Assembly: GCF_002633015.1 (NCBI RefSeq)
Contig: NZ_NSIU01000007.1
Location: 18,785 to 82,784, forward strand
DNA: 64,000 nucleotides
Reading direction: 5' to 3'
From: Sulfuricurvum sp. PD_MW2
Lineage (GTDB): Bacteria > Campylobacterota > Campylobacteria > Campylobacterales > Sulfurimonadaceae
Shown here: one piece after another, positions 16,412 to 25,360 of the stretch
Numbering within the stretch: position 1 is the first letter of the stretch
Layout of the letters: the number at the start of each line of letters is the position of its first letter
The notes under the pieces: model-generated
Told to the model about the DNA's origin: nothing
What the model saw: only the letters and a program-made list of their open reading frames with translations
The model's database searches: none
Translations under genes and position numbers: made by a program

Positions 16412-17118
16412 TGAATATTTCAATACAGCGTTCGCAAAACAATGAATACCAAACCTATAACGTCGAGTTAGAGAACGTTACGTTATTAACCATTATCAAT
16501 CACATCAAAACAAAAATGGATCCGACTCTGACCTATTCACATGGATGCCGAAGTGGTGTATGCGGCAGCTGCGCTGTTCGTGTGAATGGTCGTGAACAAC
16601 TGATGTGTGAGTATAAACCTTCCGATGGTGATACGATTGAGCCGATTCGTAATGCCCGAGTGATTCGTGATTTGATAGTCGATAGCTCAATGGTGGATAG
16701 CTGTAACGCAACTGCAATAGCGTGGAGCGAATCAACAAAAGAAGAGGGTGTTAGTAATCATGAGATGGAACGGATTGAGACGCAGAGCGATTGTATTTTG
16801 TGTACATCGTGTTATAGTGCATGTCCGGTCTATAGTGTAAACCCTCAGTTTATCGGTCCGTTTGCGTTGACGCGGGTATGGCGGTATGTGAACGATCCTC
16901 GCGAACAGGAATCATCAAGTAAAATGGCTGCGATCCAAACCAACGGCATTTGGGATTGTACCCTTTGCGGTGAGTGTGTTCCGGTTTGTCCGCAGGGGAT
17001 TGCTCCGAAACAGGATATTTTAATGTTGCGAACAAAAAGTGTCATGATGGGATACAGCGATCCGAATGCTGCAGCTGCTTTTGGAGGCGGTTTAGACTTT
17101 GGAGCTCCGATCTTTTAA
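16411..17118 (+). CDS. sdhB: Fumarate reductase/succinate dehydrogenase iron-sulfur subunit
   Basis: A 235-residue electron-transfer subunit. The N-terminal [2Fe-2S] site is CRSGVCGSCAVRVNG plus a later Cys (LMCEY). The first C-terminal cluster site is CILCTSCYSACP. The second reads CTLCGECVPVCP, which keeps the spacing of the usual [3Fe-4S] site but adds a fourth Cys, as seen in the non-classical (SdhE-type) enzymes whose third centre is [4Fe-4S]. No membrane anchor or CCG-domain (SdhE) gene is adjacent, so the natural electron partner is unknown. It is coupled to the 42-codon gene upstream. Confidence 0.9.
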   Translation: MNISIQRSQNNEYQTYNVELENVTLLTIINHIKTKMDPTLTYSHGCRSGVCGSCAVRVNGREQLMCEYKPSDGDTIEPIRNARVIRDLIVDSSMVDSCNATAIAWSESTKEEGVSNHEMERIETQSDCILCTSCYSACPVYSVNPQFIGPFALTRVWRYVNDPREQESSSKMAAIQTNGIWDCTLCGECVPVCPQGIAPKQDILMLRTKSVMMGYSDPNAAAAFGGGLDFGAPIF

Positions 17119-17179
17119 AACATTAAGGTGTTGTTGTGTTATACTAACTGTTATAAAAAAATAATTTTTAGGACGTGGT

Positions 17180-17677
17180 ATGGCATCTGAACACTCTCTC
17201 GATATTTCTGCAAAAATTGATCTCCAAGCATTTAAAGATGCGATTGCTCAAGCTGAAAAAGAGGTAATCGGACGCTACGATTTCAAAGGGATTACCTATG
17301 AAATCAACTATCGTGAAAAAGAGAAACAGCTCATCCTTTTGGCTTCAAGTGATAACAAACTCGATGCTCTCAAAGATATCGTCGTTGCAAAATTAATCAA
17401 ACGCGGACTCTCCTCCAAAGCGCTAAACGAACTTAAAACCGAAGATGCAAGCGGCGGAACCCGTAAAGCCACGTATAAAATCGTCGATACCATCGATGCC
17501 AAAGAGGCAAAGAAAATTGTAGCCGAAATCAAAAACCTCAAAACCAAAGCAACAGCTCAAATTGAGGGGGAACACATTCGCGTGAAATCAAAACAAATCG
17601 ACGAACTCCAAAAAATCATGGGGGCGATCAAAGCGATGGAGTGGGAAGCTCCATTGGTCTTTGATAATTTCCGATGA
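17180..17677 (+). CDS. yajQ: YajQ-family nucleotide-binding protein
   Basis: A 165-residue member of the YajQ family (two ferredoxin-like RNA-binding-type folds). The signature EHSLDISAKIDLQAFKDAIAQ at the N terminus (given here as consecutive pieces EHSLDIS and KIDLQAFKDA) and GRYDFKG are clear. Relatives bind RNA or cyclic-di-GMP. The HD-GYP gene directly downstream, a likely cyclic-di-GMP hydrolase, makes the second role attractive. Length is normal. Confidence 0.92.
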   Translation: MASEHSLDISAKIDLQAFKDAIAQAEKEVIGRYDFKGITYEINYREKEKQLILLASSDNKLDALKDIVVAKLIKRGLSSKALNELKTEDASGGTRKATYKIVDTIDAKEAKKIVAEIKNLKTKATAQIEGEHIRVKSKQIDELQKIMGAIKAMEWEAPLVFDNFR

Positions 17678-17687
17678 AAGCGGACGC

Positions 17688-18641
17688 ATGAAGGCAAAAA
17701 AATATAAGCGGATTGATAAGCGGCTCATTACAGAGGGGTCTCAAATCGATTTTAACCTTTTTTTGCCCGATGAAACCAAAACGGCAATGAGTCTCTTTTT
17801 GCAGAGTGATACGGCTGTTGATGGGACAGCAAAAGTCAAACTGCGCGAAATCGAAGGGCTTTACATCAGCGAAGAAGATGAAGCGTTGTACCAAGAGTAC
17901 GTTACACGGCATCTTCAAAGTATTGCCAGAAACAGTGATATTCCTACCGATCAAAAAGCAAAAATTGTCTACGAAAAGGCGACAGAGACGATTGATGCGA
18001 TGTTTAAAAATCCTGAATCGCTTGAAAATGTGAAGAGCGCACAGGATATTGTTCACAGCACCTTGGAGATGATCCTGAACGATGACAGTGCTGTTGAGTC
18101 GTTGATGAAGATTACCGCGCATGACTACTATACTCATACCCACTCCCTAAACGTCAGTATTTATACCCTTAGTCTAGGGGCTTTTTTGGGGATTGCCGGA
18201 AAAGATCTGGAAACTCTTGGGATGGCAGCCGTATTGCATGATTTAGGGAAGAGCAAAATCGATTACGAGATTATTAATAAAAACGGCAAACTCACAAATG
18301 AAGAGTTTGAACAAATGAAGCTCCATCCTACTTTCGGACATGAAATCGCATTGCATCTGGGCATTGATGATGAGAGGGTACTCAGCGGTATTCGCCATCA
18401 CCATGAAAAGATTCGAGGGGGAGGATATCCTGATAACCTTCAAGGAGATCAAATCAGCTATTTTGCCCGTATTATCGGTGTGTGCGATGTTTTTGATGCG
18501 CTCTCAACGAAGCGCTCCTATAAAGATCCTATGAGCTCATTTGAATCGCTTTTGTTGATGAAACAGCAGATGTCCGAGCATTTGGATATGGATATTGTCA
18601 ATGCGTTTATTAAGATGTTACACAAACAAGGAAAATCATGA
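17688..18641 (+). CDS. HD-GYP-domain protein, probable cyclic-di-GMP phosphodiesterase
   Basis: The ATG at 17688, ten bases after the yajQ stop, is preferred to one at 17661 that would overlap yajQ. The 317-residue protein has an N-terminal domain of about 110 residues (RIDKRLITEGSQIDFNLFLP, PilZ- or DUF3391-like position) and a C-terminal HD-GYP domain: HDLGK, HPTFG, HHHEK and GGGYP, plus DVFDALSTKRSYK. The usual DGTGYP is GGGYP here, which retains the GYP core. HD-GYP enzymes degrade cyclic-di-GMP to GMP or pGpG. It overlaps the next start by four bases. Confidence 0.88.
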   Translation: MKAKKYKRIDKRLITEGSQIDFNLFLPDETKTAMSLFLQSDTAVDGTAKVKLREIEGLYISEEDEALYQEYVTRHLQSIARNSDIPTDQKAKIVYEKATETIDAMFKNPESLENVKSAQDIVHSTLEMILNDDSAVESLMKITAHDYYTHTHSLNVSIYTLSLGAFLGIAGKDLETLGMAAVLHDLGKSKIDYEIINKNGKLTNEEFEQMKLHPTFGHEIALHLGIDDERVLSGIRHHHEKIRGGGYPDNLQGDQISYFARIIGVCDVFDALSTKRSYKDPMSSFESLLLMKQQMSEHLDMDIVNAFIKMLHKQGKS

Positions 18642-19264
18642 AAAAGATGACGATTGCGGATGCTGCAGAGTATTTCAATGTCTCTAAAGAGGCTATTCAT
18701 AACCGTATCCGACGGGGCAGTTTGGATTGTATTGTCGATAACGGTGTTAAATATGTCGCGGTAGCATCGGCAAAAGGAAATAACGATTCAACTAACATCG
18801 CAAACGATAACCGCTATACGCACTACATCGAACAAGAGAACGAACGGCTTCGCGAAAAAGTGGATGTGCTCGAAAAAGAGACGACCCGATTGCGTGATCA
18901 GCGAGAACAGATGCTCATTGATGAGCGGATAAAAGTGGAGCAAATCTATAAAGAGCGCGATGCACAGTTGCGAAGCGTACTGCATGTTGTGGCGACAAAA
19001 TTCCTTTCTCATGTGAATACGGAAACCGTGATGGAAGAGGCCAATGCGATAGATGCTATCAATGCGGATGTTGTAGAGGGGACGATTGATGAGTGGGTAG
19101 CTTTGAAGTCGTTTCTAAAACTCAAGCGCTACAGTGACAAAGAGAGAAAAAAGATCAAGAACCGTTTTGAAGCGATAGCGGATCAAGACACCCGCCTGCA
19201 TCTCCGTAACGGGAAAATTTATTTGAACCCCTCCGAATACGATTATTCGGATTTACTGCGATAG
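18638..19264 (+). CDS. DUF3972-family HTH/coiled-coil protein
   Basis: A 208-residue protein starting in an ATGA overlap with the HD-GYP gene. Residues about 4-35 form a helix-turn-helix of the excisionase/MerR look (IADAAEYFNVSKEAIHNRIR, then RRGSLDCIV). A long coiled coil follows (about 65-115), then a C-terminal globular part. It resembles the DUF3972 proteins of Campylobacterota. A DNA-binding role is likely from the HTH; targets are unknown. The 3' end faces the helicase gene with only four bases between stops. Confidence 0.75.
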   Translation: MKKMTIADAAEYFNVSKEAIHNRIRRGSLDCIVDNGVKYVAVASAKGNNDSTNIANDNRYTHYIEQENERLREKVDVLEKETTRLRDQREQMLIDERIKVEQIYKERDAQLRSVLHVVATKFLSHVNTETVMEEANAIDAINADVVEGTIDEWVALKSFLKLKRYSDKERKKIKNRFEAIADQDTRLHLRNGKIYLNPSEYDYSDLLR

Positions 19265-19268
19265 GGGA

Positions 19269-22091
19269 TTATCGCCGTTTTGGAGGATGACGTTTTTCTC
19301 CTCCCAATAGACGTGATTGCTGTGCTTTGGCTCGGTTGAGGTTATTGAAACAACTTTGGCAAATCGCAAATTCGGCATTCGGCGCCAATGGTTTGCCGCA
19401 TGTTTTGCATCGCGGAACGAAATGGCTTTGTTGGAGTGAGTTTTCGATAAAACGATTGAGCTCCCCACGAAACGTACGTGCTTTTTCGGCATCGACGAAA
19501 AATTCCCCCATTCGATAAGATAGCCACAGATATAAACTGATCTCTTTGATCCGATCTTCCGCATCCTGAAGTTCATCCATTGATAATGCGTAGTTTCCTA
19601 ACCGCTGTGGCGGGATATAGGCAATCGGTTTTTTCTGCTCCAACGCACGTACATATCGTTCGAACGCCGCCATTACCAGCGGTGATGAGGTGGAGAGGGG
19701 TGCTGTGGCGAGGGTATATTTGGTGCGCATATCCAGATCGTATCGATCCACAATAGCCGAAGCCTCTTGCATCGATTCGAGATTCGCGGCACGGAACGGC
19801 CCTTCAAATTTCATATTTCGGACAAAAAAATCGATGATAGCTGAGAGGGATCTCTCTTCCAAGATATTCGAGACGAGCATGATATGATCGAAGTTCGCCA
19901 TGACGTTAAATGGCAATGCTATCGGTTCGATATTTTTCGTAAAAAGGGACGAGACGGTTCGCAGTACATCGGGGGTGAGTGCTCCGACATACCCTTTTTC
20001 ACTCAGTCCGTAGCGTCCCGCCCGTCCGGCGATTTGGCGTACTTCGGTCGCGGTGAGATTGCGCTGATTTTGACCGTCGAATTTATCGGCTTTGGAAAAG
20101 AGGAGTGTTTTGATGGGGAGGTTCAGCCCCATACTGATCGCGTCGGTAGCGACGAGAATATCGGTTTCTCCCTCACGGAAACGACGAGCCTCTTCACGGC
20201 GTACCTCAGGGCTGAGATTGCCGTAGATGACACTGGTGCGATAAGTTTTAGAAAGTTGTTGTTTGAGCCGCAGGGCATTGGAACGGGTAAATGCGATCAC
20301 AGCAGTCTTCGGCTCGATGGCGTTGATCGGTGTGGCGGTTTTGAGCAGTTCCAGAGAATTTTTACGTTCAAACTCGACAATCTCCAACGGTTCACCGAGA
20401 TATTCCGCTAACGCAACAATTGCTTCACGAGCATTTGGTGATCCCGTCATAATGACTGTTTTTGCAGGAGCACCGATGATGGCATTCGCCCATGCCCATC
20501 CACGATCACGATCATCGATCATCTGTACCTCATCGATGACACAGCAATCCACTTCAACTTCGAAGCTGAGCATCTCAATGGTGGAACTGATGTGGGTGGC
20601 ATCTTCATCGAGGAGCTGTTCTTCTCCGGTGATGAGTGAAGCATTGACACCATTTTCTCGTAGTGTCTCATACCCCTCTAACGCCAACAAACGTAATGGC
20701 GCGAGATAGTATCCCGTCCCCGCTTTTTTGAGGTGCTCAAATGCAGTGTATGTTTTACCGCTGTTAGTCGGTCCCGTGTGAAAAATGAGTCGACGACGCA
20801 GGGATCGTGCGAGGGGGAAGAGATTTTTAAAATCGCGTACCGTTCGGGCTAATAGTGCTTGACGTTGACGCTTGAGGAGTTCTCCTGCAATCCGTTGATC
20901 AAAGGAAAACAGTACCCGACGAGAGGTCTTAGCGCTGATATGAGGTGCAGCAGCGAGATAAGGTAAAAGCAATTCATATACGATGCTATGCAAATAGACG
21001 TTATCCATCTCTAAGAGTTTGGAGCGCTCTCGACACTCATCAACGAGATGAGCCAACTCGCTCAAAAAGGCACGCTCTTCGTGTGCACTTTGTTCCTCAA
21101 TCATCGATGCAATAGTGAGTTCTTCTTCGCTCCATATTTGGCGGCTCAGTTCATGAGCATCGAGATGCAGTGCTAGGGTATACTCAATCGGAGAATCTCG
21201 GTAGGGGAGTGAGAGTGATTTGTCGATTTCGATGATCAAATCATCGCTTCCGACCGAGGTGAGGGGAGTATGCAGATGGCGTGCCAAAACATCCCGCACG
21301 ATCTCTGTACTGAGTATTCCGTACGTTTGGGTTGAGGGGGGAGCGCTTTTGAGTGAAGCAATGATCTGATCAGAGGTGAGATAGCGGTGAGTAGCAAGAT
21401 TGAGTGAAGCTAAAGATGCATTGGTTTGTTCTTGTTTTTGATGTGTTAGTGCCGATTTTAGCTCAGTTATTTCTCTAACTAGTACGTCGATGTTCTCTTC
21501 GTGGAGCCGTTTTTCGTTTAGCGGTGGAGTTTTAAGGACATGGATCTTGGTAAAATTTTCACCACCGATGTCATAGGCAATAGGGGCATAATATTCCAGT
21601 GAATCATCGTAGTTAAATTTTCCCTCGAGAGCTTTTTCTAAAATTTCTCGTTTACGAGTATAGCGGATGTACTCAAGTTTGGCAGCGATTTTCTCAGGGG
21701 TGATTTTACGGGTGCGGATATCGATAAACGCTGCATGCAGATCACGTCGTTCTGCATCGGTAATATCAAATGCTTCTAATAGCTCATCAATTTTTTCTTC
21801 GCGCTCATGAGGTTTTTCACGCGGCTTTGGATTGGGATAGATTTTTCCCTCATGTTTGAAGAATGTCACAATCATTTCACGGTTGTCGGTCTCACCCTCC
21901 GACCACAAACGACGAAAGGTTTTTATCAATGTTGTCTTATCGGTTGTTCCGTTAAATATTCCGAGTGTGTGCGCGAGGGCGATAAGTACCTCGGTCGGGA
22001 CTCTTTCAATACCCTCGTCAAATCCCTCATCGCCGAAAAAATGGCGAATGGACTGGTTGAGTTTGATCATTTTTTTCTTTTTCTTTGCCAT
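19269..22091 (-). CDS. SUV3-like DExH RNA helicase
   Basis: A 940-residue protein. The start at 22091 (MAKKKKKMIKLNQ) is chosen over an ATG 39 codons upstream that would encode an unlikely N terminus. The first 450 residues are an unrecognised, charged region. The helicase core begins at about 470: GPTNSGKTYTAFEHL (Walker A), VIDEVQMIDD (DEVQ box), TGSPNA, then AIVAFTRSNAL, LVATDAISMGLNLP and QIAGRAGRYG. This motif set matches mitochondrial SUV3 more than other bacterial helicases. A C-terminal zinc-ribbon-like CKTCGKPLAPNAEFAICQSC is followed by a basic tail. Likely role: RNA unwinding in RNA turnover. Confidence 0.88.
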   Translation of the reverse strand: MAKKKKKMIKLNQSIRHFFGDEGFDEGIERVPTEVLIALAHTLGIFNGTTDKTTLIKTFRRLWSEGETDNREMIVTFFKHEGKIYPNPKPREKPHEREEKIDELLEAFDITDAERRDLHAAFIDIRTRKITPEKIAAKLEYIRYTRKREILEKALEGKFNYDDSLEYYAPIAYDIGGENFTKIHVLKTPPLNEKRLHEENIDVLVREITELKSALTHQKQEQTNASLASLNLATHRYLTSDQIIASLKSAPPSTQTYGILSTEIVRDVLARHLHTPLTSVGSDDLIIEIDKSLSLPYRDSPIEYTLALHLDAHELSRQIWSEEELTIASMIEEQSAHEERAFLSELAHLVDECRERSKLLEMDNVYLHSIVYELLLPYLAAAPHISAKTSRRVLFSFDQRIAGELLKRQRQALLARTVRDFKNLFPLARSLRRRLIFHTGPTNSGKTYTAFEHLKKAGTGYYLAPLRLLALEGYETLRENGVNASLITGEEQLLDEDATHISSTIEMLSFEVEVDCCVIDEVQMIDDRDRGWAWANAIIGAPAKTVIMTGSPNAREAIVALAEYLGEPLEIVEFERKNSLELLKTATPINAIEPKTAVIAFTRSNALRLKQQLSKTYRTSVIYGNLSPEVRREEARRFREGETDILVATDAISMGLNLPIKTLLFSKADKFDGQNQRNLTATEVRQIAGRAGRYGLSEKGYVGALTPDVLRTVSSLFTKNIEPIALPFNVMANFDHIMLVSNILEERSLSAIIDFFVRNMKFEGPFRAANLESMQEASAIVDRYDLDMRTKYTLATAPLSTSSPLVMAAFERYVRALEQKKPIAYIPPQRLGNYALSMDELQDAEDRIKEISLYLWLSYRMGEFFVDAEKARTFRGELNRFIENSLQQSHFVPRCKTCGKPLAPNAEFAICQSCFNNLNRAKAQQSRLLGGEKRHPPKRR

Positions 22092-22175
22092 AGTGTAAGT
22101 GTAGCCTAAAATCCTAAGGCTAAAGCCTTTATAGTTTTGATAAACTTTCGCAAAATGACAAAACAGGGGATAAAA

Positions 22176-22484
22176 ATGGTCGATCTTAGCGTCGATGAAT
22201 GGACCCAAGAAGAATTTTTACGAAACAAAAAAGAGCTCGAAGAAAACGGAATCAAAGTGTTGCTGATCGATACGATTCTGAACTCTATCGATGGTGCTGA
22301 GACAACTCTCTACGCTCCGCCGCTTCTCAAAAATGAGCCGGAGGGGAGTGTGTTTGTTTTCTATTGTGACAGCGGAAAATCAACCAAAGCACGACTGGGT
22401 GAGTTTCGTTCCAAGTTTCCAAACCATGTGTGTATCAGCTTGCGTGGAGGGAGAGGGTATTGGCGCAAGAATCTACGGGTATAA
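22176..22484 (+). CDS. Rhodanese-like protein
   Basis: The ATG at 22176 has AGGGGA five bases upstream. The 102-residue product resembles a single rhodanese domain: VFVFYCDSGKSTKARLGEF holds the active-site loop (Cys followed by DSGKS), and SLRGGRGYW matches the usual GGxxxW end. Rhodaneses transfer sulfane sulfur to thiol acceptors, a plausible job in a sulfur-metabolising bacterium. The N-terminal half is shorter than usual, so the call is moderate. It overlaps the next gene. Confidence 0.65.
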   Translation: MVDLSVDEWTQEEFLRNKKELEENGIKVLLIDTILNSIDGAETTLYAPPLLKNEPEGSVFVFYCDSGKSTKARLGEFRSKFPNHVCISLRGGRGYWRKNLRV

Positions 22485-22801
22485 CCGAAGCGTGTGAGGC
22501 GTTTGTCCGATCTATTTGCGAATCACGTTATTACGATGCGCATGAAGATTTTGAGCGGTTATGGTATCCTCGTCGGTTTGAGGAAAACCACGAGATAAAA
22601 CTTTGGAAGGGTTTTATCAATGCTGCGGTCTCATTTGAACTGATCAAACGAGGACGTTATGAAGCTTCGCTTAGAGCATGGCAAACGTATCTCAAATATA
22701 AACCTTTTTTGGATCATTGTGTTGCTCCGAATAAAGAACTCTACGTTAAAATAGTACAAACAATAGAACAAGAAAGAGGTAGAGTATGTCCGAGTTCTTA
22801 G
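22460..22801 (+). CDS. DUF309-family protein
   Basis: A TTG at 22460 preceded by GGAGG nine bases upstream is the best start (113 residues); an ATG at 22430 lies inside the rhodanese gene without a better signal. The pattern YYDAHEDFERLWYP, then KLWKGFINAAVSFELIKRG is the DUF309 signature (an all-helical protein with conserved His and Trp). Function unknown. It overlaps the rhodanese gene upstream by 25 bases and the nitroreductase downstream by 16, so the three are one operon. Confidence 0.78.
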   Translation: MAQESTGITEACEAFVRSICESRYYDAHEDFERLWYPRRFEENHEIKLWKGFINAAVSFELIKRGRYEASLRAWQTYLKYKPFLDHCVAPNKELYVKIVQTIEQERGRVCPSS

Positions 22802-23406
22802 AAGCAATGGCATTTCGTCATGCGTGTAAAGCATTCGATGCCGAAAAGCAGATTCCATCAGAGCAATTTGAATCGATGTTGGACGTGGTACAAAAATCCC
22901 CTTCATCTTTTGGAATGGAGCCGTGGAGAGTGATTGTAGTACGCAATCCAAACTTGCGAAAAGCACTCAAAAGTGCGTGCTGGAACCAAAATCAGATTAC
23001 GGATTGTTCCGAACTGGTGATTTTTACCACCGATAACGATACGGTACGCAGCGGTACACCGTATGTACGAAAGATGTTTGAACGTCGGGGACTCCCTTCT
23101 GAAGCGGTCGATACGTACATGGGGGTCTATAAAAACTATTTGGAACCGATCGAAGCCGATGAGGTGCTGTTGGAAAACTGGACAGCCAAACAATGTTATA
23201 TCGCGATGGCGAACATGATGACCTATGCAGCTACGCTCAAAATCGACAGTTGTCCGATCGAGGGGTTTGACAAAGAAGAGGTTGAGGCAATTTTGGATCT
23301 AGAATACGGACACAGCGTTGCGGTGATTTGTGCCTTTGGATATCGCGCTAAAGCACAAAGTGAGCAAAAACGGCTTGAGTTAAAACAAATCGTCGAGTAT
23401 CGTTAA
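22786..23406 (+). CDS. Nitroreductase-family NAD(P)H oxidoreductase
   Basis: A 206-residue FMN-dependent nitroreductase. FRHACKAFDAEKQIP and QKSPSSFGMEPWRVIVV are the phosphate- and flavin-binding N-terminal motifs. CPIEGFDKEEVEAIL (KIDSCPIEGF) and GYRAK near the end are also typical. Natural substrates may be quinones or nitro compounds; no specificity can be read. AGAGGTAG precedes the ATG. It lies in the operon with the rhodanese and DUF309 genes, and the MscS gene follows after eight bases. Confidence 0.88.
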   Translation: MSEFLEAMAFRHACKAFDAEKQIPSEQFESMLDVVQKSPSSFGMEPWRVIVVRNPNLRKALKSACWNQNQITDCSELVIFTTDNDTVRSGTPYVRKMFERRGLPSEAVDTYMGVYKNYLEPIEADEVLLENWTAKQCYIAMANMMTYAATLKIDSCPIEGFDKEEVEAILDLEYGHSVAVICAFGYRAKAQSEQKRLELKQIVEYR

Positions 23407-23414
23407 AAGGGAAA

Positions 23415-24263
23415 ATGATGTTACAAAAAATCGAACACGTTGAAACCAAAATCGAGCACTACACCGATTTGGCAATAAACTACACTACCGAGTACGGCTT
23501 AAAACTTCTTGGTGCGTTAGCCATCTTTTTTATTGGAAAATGGATTGTTCGAAAACTCCTAGTATTGATGCGTAAAGGGATGGTGAAGTCCCATGTCGAT
23601 GAGACGCTGATCAGTTTTGCTTCCAATGCCATTTACGTAGCGTTGATGGTTGCCGTTTTGGTTGCTGCAGCCAGCAATTTGGGGATCAACACCACCTCAT
23701 TCGTAGCGGTATTCGGTGCGGCAGGTTTGGCTATCGGGTTGGCGCTCAAAGATACATTGGCCAACGTTGGTGCGGCGGTACTGATTATCTTTTTCCGACC
23801 GTTCAAAGTGGGTGATTTTATCGAAGTATCCGGAGTAATGGGGACCGTGAAAATTATCAATCTTTTTTCGACGACACTGACTACTTCGGATAACCGTTCA
23901 ATCATTATTCCTAACGGAGCGCTAATTGCCGGAAATATTATCAACTATACGGGAAATGAATCACGCCGCATTGATATGACATTTGAAATCGACTATAAAG
24001 ATGATCTGAAATTGGCGAAATCGATCATTATGGATATTTTGGTTGAGCACAAGATGGTATTGAGCGATCCTGAGCCTCTCGTAGCCGTAGGTGCATTGGG
24101 ACAAAATGCGGTCGAGTTGGTAGCCCGTCCATGGGTCAAAGTCGACGATTACTGGAACGCTAAATTTGAGATTACCGAAGCGGTTAAATTAGCGTTCGAT
24201 GAACATCATATTACCGTGCCGTTTCCTCAGATGGTGACACACGTTAAACGTGAGGATGGTTAA
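23415..24263 (+). CDS. Small-conductance mechanosensitive channel (MscS family)
   Basis: A 282-residue channel. Three membrane segments lie at about 29-48, 68-90 and 95-128. The third contains the pore helix FGAAGLAIGLALKDTLANVG and the hinge FFRPFKVGDFIEV. A cytoplasmic beta domain (TLTTSDNRSIIIPNG) and a C-terminal alpha-beta domain follow. The family releases solutes during hypo-osmotic shock. The first two codons are both ATG and either may be used (AGGG just upstream). The 3' end overlaps the convergent MFS gene by 20 bases. Confidence 0.93.
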   Translation: MMLQKIEHVETKIEHYTDLAINYTTEYGLKLLGALAIFFIGKWIVRKLLVLMRKGMVKSHVDETLISFASNAIYVALMVAVLVAAASNLGINTTSFVAVFGAAGLAIGLALKDTLANVGAAVLIIFFRPFKVGDFIEVSGVMGTVKIINLFSTTLTTSDNRSIIIPNGALIAGNIINYTGNESRRIDMTFEIDYKDDLKLAKSIIMDILVEHKMVLSDPEPLVAVGALGQNAVELVARPWVKVDDYWNAKFEITEAVKLAFDEHHITVPFPQMVTHVKREDG

Positions 24264-25356
24264 CGCGGTTATTGAGTACAAACGCAATCGTCGCACCCGC
24301 AGCGGCGATTGAGCCTGCAATAAAAAGTGTAGATGGGGCATATTGATAGACAAATCCTGCCCCGATAGCCCCGATAAATCCCCCTAGACCATATGAAATT
24401 CCGAAGAAAAACTGCTGTGCCAAACGACGAGCCTTGTAGAGCGAGAATAAGACACTGATGGCTGCGGTATGAAACAGGGCAAAACTAAAGGCATGAAGGC
24501 TTTGGGATGCGAACAATACGAACAATGAACTTGGAAACAAAGCAACTAAAATCCATCGCAATGAGGTGACTGCAGCAGTTATCCACAATAGAGCATGTAA
24601 ATTATTTTTGAGTAATTTGCCTTGATAATAGAACATGATAATTTCGGCAATGACACCAAAGCTCCATAGCCATACCGTAGTGTCCAAGGAAACCCCGTGA
24701 TCGGTTGCATAAATCGTGAAAAAGTTATAAAACGGTCCAAAGCTCACTTGCATCATAAAAAAACCGATCCAGAGCGGAATATGGTTACGAATGGAAAACC
24801 CACATTCATCTTCTAAAGCGTTACAGTCATGATGTCTCGAATGATGCTCTTTTTGTCCGATCCAAGCTCCAAAAAAGAGCGTCATGGATGCCATAGCAAT
24901 CAAAAAGACAATTCCGATATGGGGAGTGCTGAGGTATTTGACCAATATCAGAGCAATAGCAATGAATCCGAATGAACCGAAAAGACGGATTTTTCCATAG
25001 CGCTCTTTTCCGATATGTTCAAGGGCGATCACTTCGATAAAAGGGAGAATGAGAGCAATTCCGATCCCAAAGAGAATATTGACAAGCAATAAAGGCCAAA
25101 AAAAATCGAGTGCCGGATAAAATCCGATGGCTCCCAGAGTCATAAGTGCTAACGCACTAAAAAACGTTTTTTGATCGAGCTGAAACCCTTTGAGGAATAA
25201 AAACGGTATGGCAAAGCGCACAAGCGGTGCAGATGCTAGGATCAGTCCGATATCGGAGGGTACATAACCTACCATAGAGAGGATTTTTGGGACAAAAATC
25301 ACGTGTACCCCGATAAGGGCAAAATAGAAAAAATAAAACGATGCGATTAAAACAGC
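24244..25356 (-). CDS. MFS transporter
   Basis: A 12-segment major facilitator of about 370 residues. The first segment (VAVLIASFYFFYFALIGVHV) begins right after the stop of the RDD gene; a GTG there at 25356 gives a natural start. A further in-frame GTG at 25408-25410 would overlap the RDD gene and add 18 residues. The layout (SDIGLILASAPLVRFAIPFL early, GYGLGGFIG-like late) is reminiscent of the phenylpropionate-permease (HcaT/LacY-like) branch. A His-rich loop HSRHHDC lies mid-protein. Substrate unknown. The upstream leader with Cys codons may control it. Confidence 0.8.
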   Translation of the reverse strand, partial: AVLIASFYFFYFALIGVHVIFVPKILSMVGYVPSDIGLILASAPLVRFAIPFLFLKGFQLDQKTFFSALALMTLGAIGFYPALDFFWPLLLVNILFGIGIALILPFIEVIALEHIGKERYGKIRLFGSFGFIAIALILVKYLSTPHIGIVFLIAMASMTLFFGAWIGQKEHHSRHHDCNALEDECGFSIRNHIPLWIGFFMMQVSFGPFYNFFTIYATDHGVSLDTTVWLWSFGVIAEIIMFYYQGKLLKNNLHALLWITAAVTSLRWILVALFPSSLFVLFASQSLHAFSFALFHTAAISVLFSLYKARRLAQQFFFGISYGLGGFIGAIGAGFVYQYAPSTLFIAGSIAAAGATIAFVLNNRVNHPHV

Positions 25357-25360
25357 CACG

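Noticed and set aside
19884..20411. Plus-strand frame of 175 codons opposite the helicase gene
   Set aside because: It is antisense to the conserved helicase core, with no start signal or family resemblance.
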